Translations under genes and position numbers: made by a program
Source: CAVQRB01 sp963715055
GTDB taxonomy: Bacteria; Pseudomonadota; Alphaproteobacteria; Rhodobacterales; Rhodobacteraceae
Length of the DNA stretch: 64,000 bases
Direction: 5' to 3'
Assembly: GCA_963715055.1 (NCBI GenBank)
Contig: CAVQRB010000009.1
Location: forward strand, 1 to 64,000
The notes under the pieces: model-generated
What the model was told of the DNA's origin: nothing
Seen by the model: only the letters and a program-made list of their open reading frames with translations
Databases searched by the model: none
Shown: positions 56,778 to 64,000 of the stretch, piece after piece
How positions within the stretch are numbered: the stretch's first letter is position 1
Layout of the letters: each line of letters opens with the position of its first letter

Positions 56778-57752
56778 TCAAGGTGTGCCTTGCGGCGGCA
56801 CATTCGGTTTCGATTTGCTGCGGTCAAGACCAAGCTGCCGCTCGCGCCAGATGATCAGGATGCCACCCGCGATGACCAGCGCGGAGCCGAGGACGATCGG
56901 CCCCGTGGGCAGTTCGCTGAAGGCCACATAGCCGATGAGCGTGGCGAAGATCATCGAGGCATAATCGAAGGGCGCAAGCATGGAGGCGCCGCCGAAACGG
57001 TAGGAGGCGGTGACCATGATCTGTGCGACGCCGCCGATCAGCCCGGCGGAGATCAGCAGCTGCACCACCCAGGGCTCGGGCCAGACCCAGACGAAACTGG
57101 GGTGATCGACGAATAACCCGATGGGCGCGGAGAGGAGTGCTATGCAACTGGCCGTGACCGAGAAATAGAAGACGATGGCCGCAGTGTGGTCGGTCTGTAC
57201 AAGGCGGCGCACATGGATCTGGACGAGGGCGCGCAGTATCGAGGCAACCAGCACCATCACCGCCCCCAGACTGGCGGCGGTGCTCATGGCTTCCGCGCCG
57301 AAACTGAGCCGCGGCGCGATGACGATCATCACCCCGAAGAGCCCCAGCGCCACGGCGGAGAGGCGAAAAAGCCGGATGCGCTCGCCCAGAAACAGCGCCG
57401 CGAAGAGCACGGTGAACATCGGCGTGGCATAGCCGATCGCGGTGACTTCCGGCAGCGGCAGCAGCCCCAGACCCGCGAAGGTCAGACCCATGGCCGTCGT
57501 TCCGAAAAAGCCGCGCCAGACATGGCCCATCAGGTTCGACGGTACCAGCCCCTCGCGCAGCTGACCGCGCTGCCAGAGCCAGACCAGGATGACCGGAAGC
57601 GCGAAAAGCGAGCGAAAAAACACCGCCTCTCCCGGCGGTACGTGGTCGGAGACGACCTTGATGATGGCGGCCATCACCATGAAGAGAAAAACCGCACAGA
57701 GCTTGAGCCCGATCGCGAGGCCGGGGCGGTGTTGGGTAAGGTCGGCTGCCAT
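56778..57752 (-). CDS. EamA/DMT family transporter
   Basis: A 324-residue membrane protein with ten or so helices, two EamA repeats: FFRSLFALPVILVWLWQRG, FFGTTAMGLTFAGLGLLPLPEVTAIGYATPMFTVLFAALFLGERI in the first, and GGVAQIMVTASYRFGGASMLAPFDYASMIFATLIGYVAFSELPTG in the second. The tail is basic. Relatives export metabolites such as threonine or S-adenosylmethionine, but the substrate is not predictable. It lies between aroC (56 bases before it on the same strand) and cobO. Confidence 0.85.
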   Translation of the reverse strand: MAADLTQHRPGLAIGLKLCAVFLFMVMAAIIKVVSDHVPPGEAVFFRSLFALPVILVWLWQRGQLREGLVPSNLMGHVWRGFFGTTAMGLTFAGLGLLPLPEVTAIGYATPMFTVLFAALFLGERIRLFRLSAVALGLFGVMIVIAPRLSFGAEAMSTAASLGAVMVLVASILRALVQIHVRRLVQTDHTAAIVFYFSVTASCIALLSAPIGLFVDHPSFVWVWPEPWVVQLLISAGLIGGVAQIMVTASYRFGGASMLAPFDYASMIFATLIGYVAFSELPTGPIVLGSALVIAGGILIIWRERQLGLDRSKSKPNVPPQGTP

Positions 57753-57808
57753 TGTGCATCTCTGCGCGCCTTGGCCCGAAAGATCAAGCGCCGGGCGTCG
57801 TTGAGCGG

Positions 57809-58909
57809 TCAGCCGATGATGCCGCGGTTCTCGCCGATCTGGCCCCGGTGCAGGAGCAGGTGATCCAGCAGCACGCAGGCCATCATCGCCTCGCCCACCG
57901 GCACCGCGCGAATACCAACGCAGGGGTCGTGGCGACCCTTGGTGATGATCTCGGTCTCCTCGCCCGCCTTCGTGATCGTCTTCCGGGTCGTGAGGATCGA
58001 AGAGGTGGGTTTCACCGCAAAACGCACCACGACGTCCTGTCCGGTGCTGATCCCCCCGAGGATGCCGCCTGCGTGGTTGGAGGAGTACACGGGCCCGTTC
58101 GGCCCCATGCGGATCTCGTCGGCATTGAGCTCGCCGGTCAGCATTGCCGCCGACATGCCTTCGCCGATCTCGACACCCTTGACCGCGTTGATGCTCATCA
58201 TCGCTGCTGCGAGATCCGTGTCGAGCTTGCCGTAGACCGGCGCGCCGAGGCCCGCGGGCACGCCGCGGGCCACCACTTCGATGATCGCGCCCACAGAACT
58301 TCCCGACTTGCGCAGCCCGTCGAGATAGATGGCCCAATCGGTGGCCGCCTGCGAATCCGGCACCCAGAAGGGATTGTTGTCGATCTCGTCCCAGTCGAAA
58401 GCATCCCGGTTGATGCCATGCGGGCCCATCCGGGTCATGTAGCCCTTGATCTCGATCCCCGGCGCCAGCGCCTTGATCGCCTCGCGCGCCAGACCGCCGG
58501 CCGCGACCCGCGCCGCGGTTTCGCGCGCCGACGAGCGCCCGCCGCCGCGATAGTCGCGCACGCCGTATTTCTGGAAGTAGGTGATATCGGCATGGCCGGG
58601 GCGGAACTTGTCCTTGATGTCACCGTAATCCTTGGAGCGCTGGTCGGTGTTCTCGATCATCAACTGCACCGGCGTGCCCGTCGTCACCCCCTCGAAGGTG
58701 CCCGAGAGGATCTTCACCTCGTCGGCCTCACGGCGCTGCGTGGTGTATTTGTTCTGCCCCGGTTTGCGCTTGTCGAGCCACTGCTGGATCATCGCCTCGT
58801 CGATGGGCACGCCCGGCGGACAGCCATCCACGGTGGCGCCCAGCGCCGGCCCGTGGCTCTCGCCCCAGGTGGTCACGCGGAAAAGATGGCCAAAGCTGTT
58901 GATCGACAT
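57809..58909 (-). CDS. aroC: chorismate synthase
   Basis: AroC makes chorismate from EPSP, the branch point to aromatic amino acids, folate and quinones, using reduced FMN. The 366-residue protein shows family signatures GHLFRVTTWGESHGPALG at the start, RPGHADITYFQKYGVRDYRGGGRSSARETAARVAAG in the middle and GGISTGQDVVVRFAVKPTSS near the end. The ATG at 58909 is the usual start; the open frame to 58978 lacks conservation. The gene diverges from the TPP riboswitch and thiBPQ. Confidence 0.97.
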   Translation of the reverse strand: MSINSFGHLFRVTTWGESHGPALGATVDGCPPGVPIDEAMIQQWLDKRKPGQNKYTTQRREADEVKILSGTFEGVTTGTPVQLMIENTDQRSKDYGDIKDKFRPGHADITYFQKYGVRDYRGGGRSSARETAARVAAGGLAREAIKALAPGIEIKGYMTRMGPHGINRDAFDWDEIDNNPFWVPDSQAATDWAIYLDGLRKSGSSVGAIIEVVARGVPAGLGAPVYGKLDTDLAAAMMSINAVKGVEIGEGMSAAMLTGELNADEIRMGPNGPVYSSNHAGGILGGISTGQDVVVRFAVKPTSSILTTRKTITKAGEETEIITKGRHDPCVGIRAVPVGEAMMACVLLDHLLLHRGQIGENRGIIG

Positions 58910-59002
58910 GGAACATGCTCCTTTGACTGCGGTGTTAGCGAGGCATCCCCGATGCCTCAAGCCCTTATCGCTTGCCAAACGCCCGGCGGCGCTCTACGTC
59001 TG

Positions 59003-59096
59003 ACGATACCTCGGGGGGCCATTCCGGCTGAGATGCGAACATTCGCGGACCCGTTGAACCTGAACCGGTTAGAACCGGCGGAGGGAAGGTTGAGAT
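59003..59096 (+). promoter_or_regulatory. TPP riboswitch (THI element)
   Basis: The plus strand carries the conserved THI-box parts in order: GGGGGGCC, GGCTGAGA, GACCCGTTGAACCTGA, and AACCGGCGGAGGGAA. These form the pyrimidine and pyrophosphate sensor arms. It lies 45 bases upstream of thiB, so high thiamine diphosphate should shut the thiBPQ transporter. The edges are approximate. Confidence 0.93.
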
Positions 59097-59140
59097 CATC
59101 ATCCTCTTTCGCCGTTCGACGCATAGAAAAAGGATTGATC

Positions 59141-60121
59141 ATGCGAAGAACTCTCATTGCCGCAAGCCTCATTGCCGCCTCGACGGCGGGCGCGGACACG
59201 CCCGTGCTCACGGTCTACGCGGGCGACTATTTCACCTCCGAATGGGGTCCCGGCCCGATGATCGAGCAGGGTTTCGAGGCCACATGCGGCTGCGATCTGC
59301 AATTCTCCACCGGCGATCTGCTGCCGCGCCTGCTGCTCGAGGGCGAGCGCACCAAGGCGGATGTGGTGATCGGCCTCACCTCCGACGTCACTGCCAAGGC
59401 CCGCGCAACAGGGCTTTTCGCACCGCACGGGCAGGACAATGCGGCGCTGACCTTGCCGATCGACTGGACGGACGACACCTTCCTGCCCTTCAACTACGGG
59501 CACACGGCCTTCATCTACAACAGCGAGACGATGGCCGCGCCGCCCGCGAGCTTCGACGCGCTGCTGGAGATGCCCGATGACGTGAAGATCGTCATCCAGG
59601 ATCCGCGCACGTCGATTTCCGGTCTGGCGCTGGTGCTCTGGGTGCAGGCGGTCTACGGCGACAAATCCGGCGAGGTCTGGGAAAAACTGGCGCCGAAGAT
59701 CCTGACCGTGACCAAGGACTGGTCCGCAAGCTACGGGCTCTTCACCGACGGTGAGGCGGATATGGTGCTGAGCTACACGACCTCGCCCGCCTACCATATG
59801 TTCGCCGAAGAGGACTTCACCAAGAAGGCCGCGATCTTCCCCGAAGGTCACTACTTCATGGTCGAAACCGTCGGCAAGATCGCCGGAACCGAACAGCCCG
59901 ACCTCGCCGATGCCTTCATGGCCTATGTCATGAGCCGCGCATTTCAGGAGATGATACCGACCGCGAACTGGTCGTTGCCTGCGGCCTTGCCGCAGAACGC
60001 CTGGCCTGCCGGATGGGCGGAACTCGACCTGCCCGAAAAGGTGCTCTTCTACTCGGAGACCGAAGCCGCCGACCTTCAGGCCGAAGCGATCGAGACATGG
60101 CGCGCAGCACTCAGCCAATAA
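59141..60121 (+). CDS. thiB: thiamine ABC transporter substrate-binding protein
   Basis: ThiB captures thiamine in the periplasm and hands it to ThiPQ. The 326-residue protein starts with a signal peptide (MRRTLIAASLIAASTAGA), and continues as a type II binding protein: LTVYAGDYFTSEWGPGPMIEQGFEA, FSTGDLLPRLLLEG, PFNYGHTAFIYN, and QDPRTSISGLALVLW. AAAGGA is upstream of the ATG. The TPP riboswitch just in front confirms thiamine as the ligand. It overlaps thiP by 25 bases. Confidence 0.93.
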   Translation: MRRTLIAASLIAASTAGADTPVLTVYAGDYFTSEWGPGPMIEQGFEATCGCDLQFSTGDLLPRLLLEGERTKADVVIGLTSDVTAKARATGLFAPHGQDNAALTLPIDWTDDTFLPFNYGHTAFIYNSETMAAPPASFDALLEMPDDVKIVIQDPRTSISGLALVLWVQAVYGDKSGEVWEKLAPKILTVTKDWSASYGLFTDGEADMVLSYTTSPAYHMFAEEDFTKKAAIFPEGHYFMVETVGKIAGTEQPDLADAFMAYVMSRAFQEMIPTANWSLPAALPQNAWPAGWAELDLPEKVLFYSETEAADLQAEAIETWRAALSQ

Positions 60122-61653
60122 GCGGCACAGCGGGGATCGTCGCGGGCACGTTTGTGGTCGCGGCGGTTCTTCTGGCTTTCATCGGCATCGGTCTCAGGGC
60201 CGAACCCGGCAGCGGTCTGGGACCGGCGGAATGGTCCGCCATTCGCTTCACCCTGGTGCAGGCGAGCCTCTCGGCGGCAGTCTCGGTCCTGCTCGCCATC
60301 CCGCTGGCCCGCGCGCTCGCCCGGCGCCGGTTTCCTGGCCACCGGTTGCTTGTCACTCTGCTGGGGGCGCCCTTCATCCTGCCGGTGATCGTCGCCGTAC
60401 TCGGTCTGCTGGCGGTCTTCGGACGCAACGGCTGGCTCAACAGCGCCCTGGAGACACTGGGTCTGCCGGGTCTATCGATATATGGCCTTCAAGGCGTCGT
60501 TCTGGCCCATGTCTTCTTCAACCTGCCGCTGGCCACACGCCTCCTGTTGCAAGGCTGGCAGAGCATTCCCGCGGAGCGTTTCCGCCTCGCTGCCCAACTC
60601 GACCTGCCGCCCGCGATGGTGCGGCGTACGCTGGAGTATCCGCTGCTCATGCAGGTGTTGCCGGGGGCGGCGGCGCTGATCTTCGTGATCTGCCTGACCA
60701 GTTTCGCCGTCGCGCTGACCTTGGGCGGCGGGCCACGGGCGACCACGGTCGAACTCGCGATCTACCAGGCGTTCCGCTACGACTTCGACCTCTCCAAGGC
60801 CGCCTTGCTCTCGCTCTTGCAGCTCGCGATGGCCGGCAGTGCTGCCCTCGCCGCCCTCTGGATGATCCCGCGCCTTCCGCTCGGCACGGGCCTCGATCGC
60901 CCGATCCAGCGCTGGGATGCGCAGGGCGGGGTGGCACGTGCGATGGATGCCGCGGTGATCGCCCTCTGCGCCGGCTTTTTGCTGCTGCCCCTGCTGTCGG
61001 TGGTACTGGCAGGGCTTGCCGGTCTCGCAGAGGTGCCGGTGTCGGCCTGGCAGGCGGCGCTCGTGTCGCTCTGGGTCGCAGCCCTGAGCGTCGCCGTCAT
61101 GCTGGCCGTGGCCTTGCCGCTGGCAGGGTGGATCGCGATACGTGAGGGCGGCAGCGTCGAGGCAATCGGGCTTTTCGGCCTCGCCGCTTCGCCGCTGATG
61201 ATCGGGACGGGATGGTTCATCCTGATCAACCCCGTTGCCGACCCCGTGAGCCTATCGCTGCCGGTAACGGCCGTGGTCAACGCGCTGATGGCGCTGCCGT
61301 TTGCGCTGCGGATCATGGTGCCCGCGATCCGCGATGCGCTGGCCCGCCACGGCAGGCTTTGTCTCGCACTCGACCTGACCGGATGGCGGGCATGGCGCTG
61401 GGTGATCCTGCCAAGGGCCCGGCCGCAGATCGGCTTTGCCTCTGGGCTCACTGGGGCGCTTTCGGTGGGCGATCTCGGTGTCATAGCCCTGTTCGCCGAC
61501 CCGGACCGAACGACATTGCCCTTGCACATGTACCGCCTTATGGGGGCTTACCGCACCGATGCCGCAGCAGGGGCGGCTCTGATCCTGCTCGCGCTGGCGC
61601 TCGGTGTTTTCTGGCTCTGCGAACGGGGAGGGCGCTGGCATGCTGAGGCTTGA
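60097..61653 (+). CDS. thiP: thiamine ABC transporter permease
   Basis: ThiP is the membrane part of the thiamine importer. The 518-residue protein is a fused permease with two binding-protein-dependent transport modules; the EAA-like loops that touch the ATPase are AAQLDLPPAMVRRTLEYPLLMQVLPG (first half) and ALDLTGWRAWRWVILPRARPQIG (second half). About 12 helices. It starts within the end of thiB and ends over thiQ by 14 bases, so all three are coupled. Confidence 0.93.
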   Translation: MARSTQPISGTAGIVAGTFVVAAVLLAFIGIGLRAEPGSGLGPAEWSAIRFTLVQASLSAAVSVLLAIPLARALARRRFPGHRLLVTLLGAPFILPVIVAVLGLLAVFGRNGWLNSALETLGLPGLSIYGLQGVVLAHVFFNLPLATRLLLQGWQSIPAERFRLAAQLDLPPAMVRRTLEYPLLMQVLPGAAALIFVICLTSFAVALTLGGGPRATTVELAIYQAFRYDFDLSKAALLSLLQLAMAGSAALAALWMIPRLPLGTGLDRPIQRWDAQGGVARAMDAAVIALCAGFLLLPLLSVVLAGLAGLAEVPVSAWQAALVSLWVAALSVAVMLAVALPLAGWIAIREGGSVEAIGLFGLAASPLMIGTGWFILINPVADPVSLSLPVTAVVNALMALPFALRIMVPAIRDALARHGRLCLALDLTGWRAWRWVILPRARPQIGFASGLTGALSVGDLGVIALFADPDRTTLPLHMYRLMGAYRTDAAAGAALILLALALGVFWLCERGGRWHAEA

Positions 61654-62332
61654 AAAGCTGCGCCTGATCCTCGACGACTTCACGCTGGAGGCCGATTTTT
61701 CCCTGCAACAGGGACGAAAGGCCGCGGTGATCGGACCCTCCGGGGCCGGGAAATCGACCTTGCTGGCGGCGATCGGCGGGTTCCTCGACCCGGTCGAGGG
61801 CCGCATCCTGTGGGACGACCGCGATCTGACGCATGTCGCGCCAGGTCAGCGCCCCATCGCGATGCTGTTTCAGGAGAACAACCTCTTTCCGCACCTCAGC
61901 CTGGCGCAAAACGTGGGCCTCGGCCTGCGTCCGGCGCTCCGACATACGGTTGCCGAGAGGGCCCTGATCGAAGGTGCGATTTCAAGGGTCGGCCTGACGG
62001 GATACGAGGCGCGCAAGCCCGGATCGCTTTCGGGCGGACAGCAAAGCCGCGCAGCACTTGCGCGGGTACTTGTGCAGAACCGGCCCCTGCTCTTGCTCGA
62101 TGAACCTTTTGCCGCCCTCGGGCCCGCGTTGCGCCACGAGATGCTCGATCTCGTCAGCGACCTCGTCAGCGAAACTGGTGCCACCTTGCTGATGGTCACC
62201 CATGCGCCCGAAGACGTGCGGCGCATCGCCGACGACGTGATATTCGTCGAGAGCGGCAGAGCACATGCGCCCGAACCGGCAGCGACAATCATGGAGAATC
62301 CGCCGCCGGCCCTGCGCGCCTATCTCGGCTAG
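61640..62332 (+). CDS. thiQ: thiamine ABC transporter ATP-binding protein
   Basis: ThiQ drives thiamine import with ATP. The 230-residue protein has Walker A GPSGAGKST (residues 32-40), the Q-loop in MLFQENNLFPHLSL, the ABC signature LSGGQQSRAALARVL, Walker B LLLLDEPFAALGP and the H-loop LMVTHAPED. The start at 61640 overlaps thiP. It is the last gene of the thiBPQ set; its stop overlaps that of ribH on the opposite strand. Confidence 0.94.
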   Translation: MLRLEKLRLILDDFTLEADFSLQQGRKAAVIGPSGAGKSTLLAAIGGFLDPVEGRILWDDRDLTHVAPGQRPIAMLFQENNLFPHLSLAQNVGLGLRPALRHTVAERALIEGAISRVGLTGYEARKPGSLSGGQQSRAALARVLVQNRPLLLLDEPFAALGPALRHEMLDLVSDLVSETGATLLMVTHAPEDVRRIADDVIFVESGRAHAPEPAATIMENPPPALRAYLG

Positions 62333-62772
62333 GCGGCTTTCGCGCCCAACACCTGCCGCGCCTTGAGGATGGCCAGCGCCGCCTCGGCTGCCTCGCGGCC
62401 CTTGGTGATGAAATGGGCGCGAAAGATCGCATTGTGATGATCGGTTTCGTGGTAGTGGTGCGGTGTGAGCGATACCGACAGCACGGGCACGCCGGTCTCG
62501 AGCCCAGCGCGCATCAGCCCGTCGACGACCGCCTGAGCGACGAAGTCATGCCGGTAGATACCACCATCGACCACGAAAGCCGCGCAGATGACCGCAGCAT
62601 AACGGCGCGAGGCGGCGAGGTCGCGGGCCATCAGTGGCATCTCGAAGGCGCCGGGCACGTCGATTACATCGACCTGTGCAGAGGGAATCTTTTCGGTAAA
62701 TCCATCGAAAGCGCGATCCACGATGTCGGCGTGCCACCGGGCTTTGACGAAGGCGAAACGGGTGTGTGTCAT
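62329..62772 (-). CDS. ribH: 6,7-dimethyl-8-ribityllumazine synthase, RibH2-type
   Basis: RibH condenses ribityl-aminouracil with dihydroxybutanone phosphate to lumazine, the penultimate step of riboflavin synthesis. The 147-residue protein shows the family blocks FAFVKARWHADIVDRAFDGF, VDVIDVPGAFEMPLMARDLA, and a C-terminal VLSVSLTPHHYHETDHHNAIFRAHFITKGREAAEAAL with His in place of the usual motif, as in the RibH2 type of rhizobia and Brucella. An FMN riboswitch lies directly upstream. It is a stand-alone gene. Confidence 0.9.
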   Translation of the reverse strand: MTHTRFAFVKARWHADIVDRAFDGFTEKIPSAQVDVIDVPGAFEMPLMARDLAASRRYAAVICAAFVVDGGIYRHDFVAQAVVDGLMRAGLETGVPVLSVSLTPHHYHETDHHNAIFRAHFITKGREAAEAALAILKARQVLGAKAA

Positions 62773-62851
62773 CTTTGATCTCCTTTTCTGGTCAGACACG
62801 TCCACCCAAGGCGATCACGATCGCACGGAGCGAAACGCCCCGTTCGGTCGC

Positions 62852-62997
62852 ATTCTCTTTCATCCGGACTGTAACCGTCGGCTCCGGCATCTCACCGGAT
62901 CTGCTGACACCTCTCGCAATAAGAGGCCGCTCGCGGGCTCGAAGGCCTGAGCCTCCCTACCGCCGGTGGGGAATTCCACCCCGCCCTGAGAATGCCC
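62852..62997 (-). promoter_or_regulatory. FMN riboswitch (RFN element)
   Basis: On the minus strand the conserved RFN parts are seen in order: TCAGGGCGGGGTGGAATTCC, CCACCGGCGGTA, AGCCCGCGAGC, CAGCAGATCCGGTGAGATGC, CCGGAGCCGACGGTTACAGT and CCGGATGAAAGAGAAT. It lies about 80 bases upstream of ribH, so high FMN should lower lumazine synthase. Confidence 0.96.
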
Positions 62998-63060
62998 CGA
63001 TCTTGCCAAGGCAAGGCAAACCCGGCAAGAGCGAAAGCGACAGAACGAAAGGCGCGCGCG

Positions 63061-63696
63061 ATGCATCCGAACCCGGTGTTCCATACCCAGACCGACGCGG
63101 CGAACCTCGCTTTCGCCCGCGACCGGGCCTTCGGTATCCTTGCGGTGAACGGCGCCGAAGGGCCGCTCCTGTCGCATGTTCCCTTCCTGCTTGACGGGAA
63201 CGGGCAGACCCTCTGGCTGCACCTCGTGCGCTCCAACCCCATCGTGCGCGCCTTGCAGGAGCCTCAGAAGGCGCGCATCGCCGCCTCCGGCCCGGACAGC
63301 TATGTCTCGCCCGACTGGTACGGCGTGCCGGATCAGGTGCCGACGTGGAACTACGTCGCGGTGCATCTGACCGGTGTGCTGGAACTGCGGCCGCAGGAGG
63401 AGTTGCACGCGCTGCTTGACCGGCAGTCGAAACTCTTCGAGGACCGTCTGCTGCCCAAGACACCCTGGAAGACCTCGAAGATGAGCCCGGACGTGATGGA
63501 ACGGATGATGCGCATGATTGTGCCCTGCAAGATGCAGGTCACCGGCGTCGACGGCACCTGGAAGCTCAACCAGAACAAGCCCGATGCGGTGCGGCACAGG
63601 GCCGCGGACCATGTGGCGGCATACGGGCAAGGCACGGAACTCGCGGTTCTTTCCGCCCTCATGCTCGGCGTGGATGGACAGGGCGGTTCTCTCTGA
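63061..63696 (+). CDS. FMN-binding negative transcriptional regulator (PaiB-like)
   Basis: A 211-residue protein of the PaiB family, which has a split-barrel FMN-binding fold. Seen are LAFARDRAFGILAVNGAEGPLLSHVPFLLD at the N-terminus, SGPDSYVSPDWYG and VPTWNYVAVHLTGVLE in the middle. In Bacillus, PaiB is called a negative regulator, but here an enzymatic role is equally possible. It starts 64 bases beyond the FMN riboswitch on the opposite side. It is followed by a GST gene. Confidence 0.88.
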   Translation: MHPNPVFHTQTDAANLAFARDRAFGILAVNGAEGPLLSHVPFLLDGNGQTLWLHLVRSNPIVRALQEPQKARIAASGPDSYVSPDWYGVPDQVPTWNYVAVHLTGVLELRPQEELHALLDRQSKLFEDRLLPKTPWKTSKMSPDVMERMMRMIVPCKMQVTGVDGTWKLNQNKPDAVRHRAADHVAAYGQGTELAVLSALMLGVDGQGGSL

Positions 63697-63731
63697 TAGG
63701 CTCGGCCGGATCATCGGCAAAGGACCATTCA

Positions 63732-64000
63732 TGAAACTCTACCACTCCCCCGCTTCGCCCTTCGTGCGCAAGGTTACCGTGTTGCTTCATGAACTGGGCA
63801 AGGCCGATGCCGTCGAGATCGAAACCGTCGTCACCAGTGCCTTTGCCTCCAACGACGCCCTGATGGCGGCCAATCCGCTGGCGAAACTGCCCGCCCTGGC
63901 CCGACCGGACGGCGCAACGCTTTATGACAGCCGCGTCATCACGGCCTACCTCGACGACCTCTATGGCGGCTCCCTCTATCCCAAGGGGGCATCGCGCTGG
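63732..64000 (+). CDS. glutathione S-transferase family protein, N-terminal part
   Basis: The window ends inside this gene; the first 89 codons are seen. They show a thioredoxin-like GST domain: MKLYHSPASPFVRKVTVLLHE, then NPLAKLPALARPDGATLYDSRVITAYLDDLYGG. The SPASPFVRKV start and the LYDSRVI motif suggest a typical cytosolic GST with Ser as likely catalytic residue. It lies 35 bases after the PaiB-like gene and may share its transcript. Confidence 0.88.

Overview
The window reads as chromosomal DNA of an alphaproteobacterium, most likely a marine member of the Rhodobacteraceae (Roseobacter group). This rests on high-GC codon use, the family-typical UPF0262 and DUF2948 proteins, a PetP/PetR regulator pair, a secreted Hint-domain protein, a RibH2-type lumazine synthase under an FMN riboswitch, and Roseobacter-like housekeeping genes. 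The genus cannot be named from sequence alone.

Layout. 1-4.4 kb is a plus-strand housekeeping run: murA end, DUF2948, hisD, UPF0262, a low-molecular-weight phosphatase, an NTF2-like protein and a GNAT. 4.4-8.8 kb is minus strand: a small lipoprotein, a porin, a Hint protein and an uncharacterised 478-residue protein, followed by lepA on plus. 10.7-15.5 kb is accessory DNA: an AT-rich membrane orphan, a methyltransferase without its N-terminus, manC, fragments of an IS3 orfA, hupE and a tyrosine integrase, and then tRNA-Leu(CAG). It looks like the eroded end of an island inserted at that tRNA. 15.7-29.3 kb holds an NDUFA9-like protein, uppP, gltD, two GFA proteins, gltB, mtgA, a GST, queG and a hydantoinase-like gene. 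29.3-40 kb holds a soluble three-PAS chemoreceptor, msrAB, gpx, regulators, a transporter, HU, and the purine-salvage pair amn-ade.

40-46.7 kb is the most interesting stretch. A LysR gene diverges from a compact set of five genes: class II aldolase, membrane di-iron hydroxylase, acyl-CoA dehydrogenase, ADP-forming acyl-CoA synthetase and a CaiD-like enoyl-CoA hydratase. Together they look like a CoA-dependent catabolic pathway for an unknown carnitine-like or branched acid. 46.7-53.6 kb carries an epimerase, exoD, dxs-ispA-xseB, petPR and ilvE. 53.6-64 kb carries a broken PAP2 gene, phoD, cobO, an EamA transporter, aroC, thiBPQ behind a TPP riboswitch, ribH2 behind an FMN riboswitch, a PaiB-like protein and the start of a GST.

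A quality warning applies. Several well-conserved genes (murA, DUF2948, lepA, the CaiD-like hydratase, the PAP2 gene and perhaps the chemoreceptor start) are broken by small indels. Intact murA is essential, so many of these are probably consensus errors in the sequence rather than true pseudogenes. All functional statements are from reading motifs and family resemblance by eye; no database search was run.
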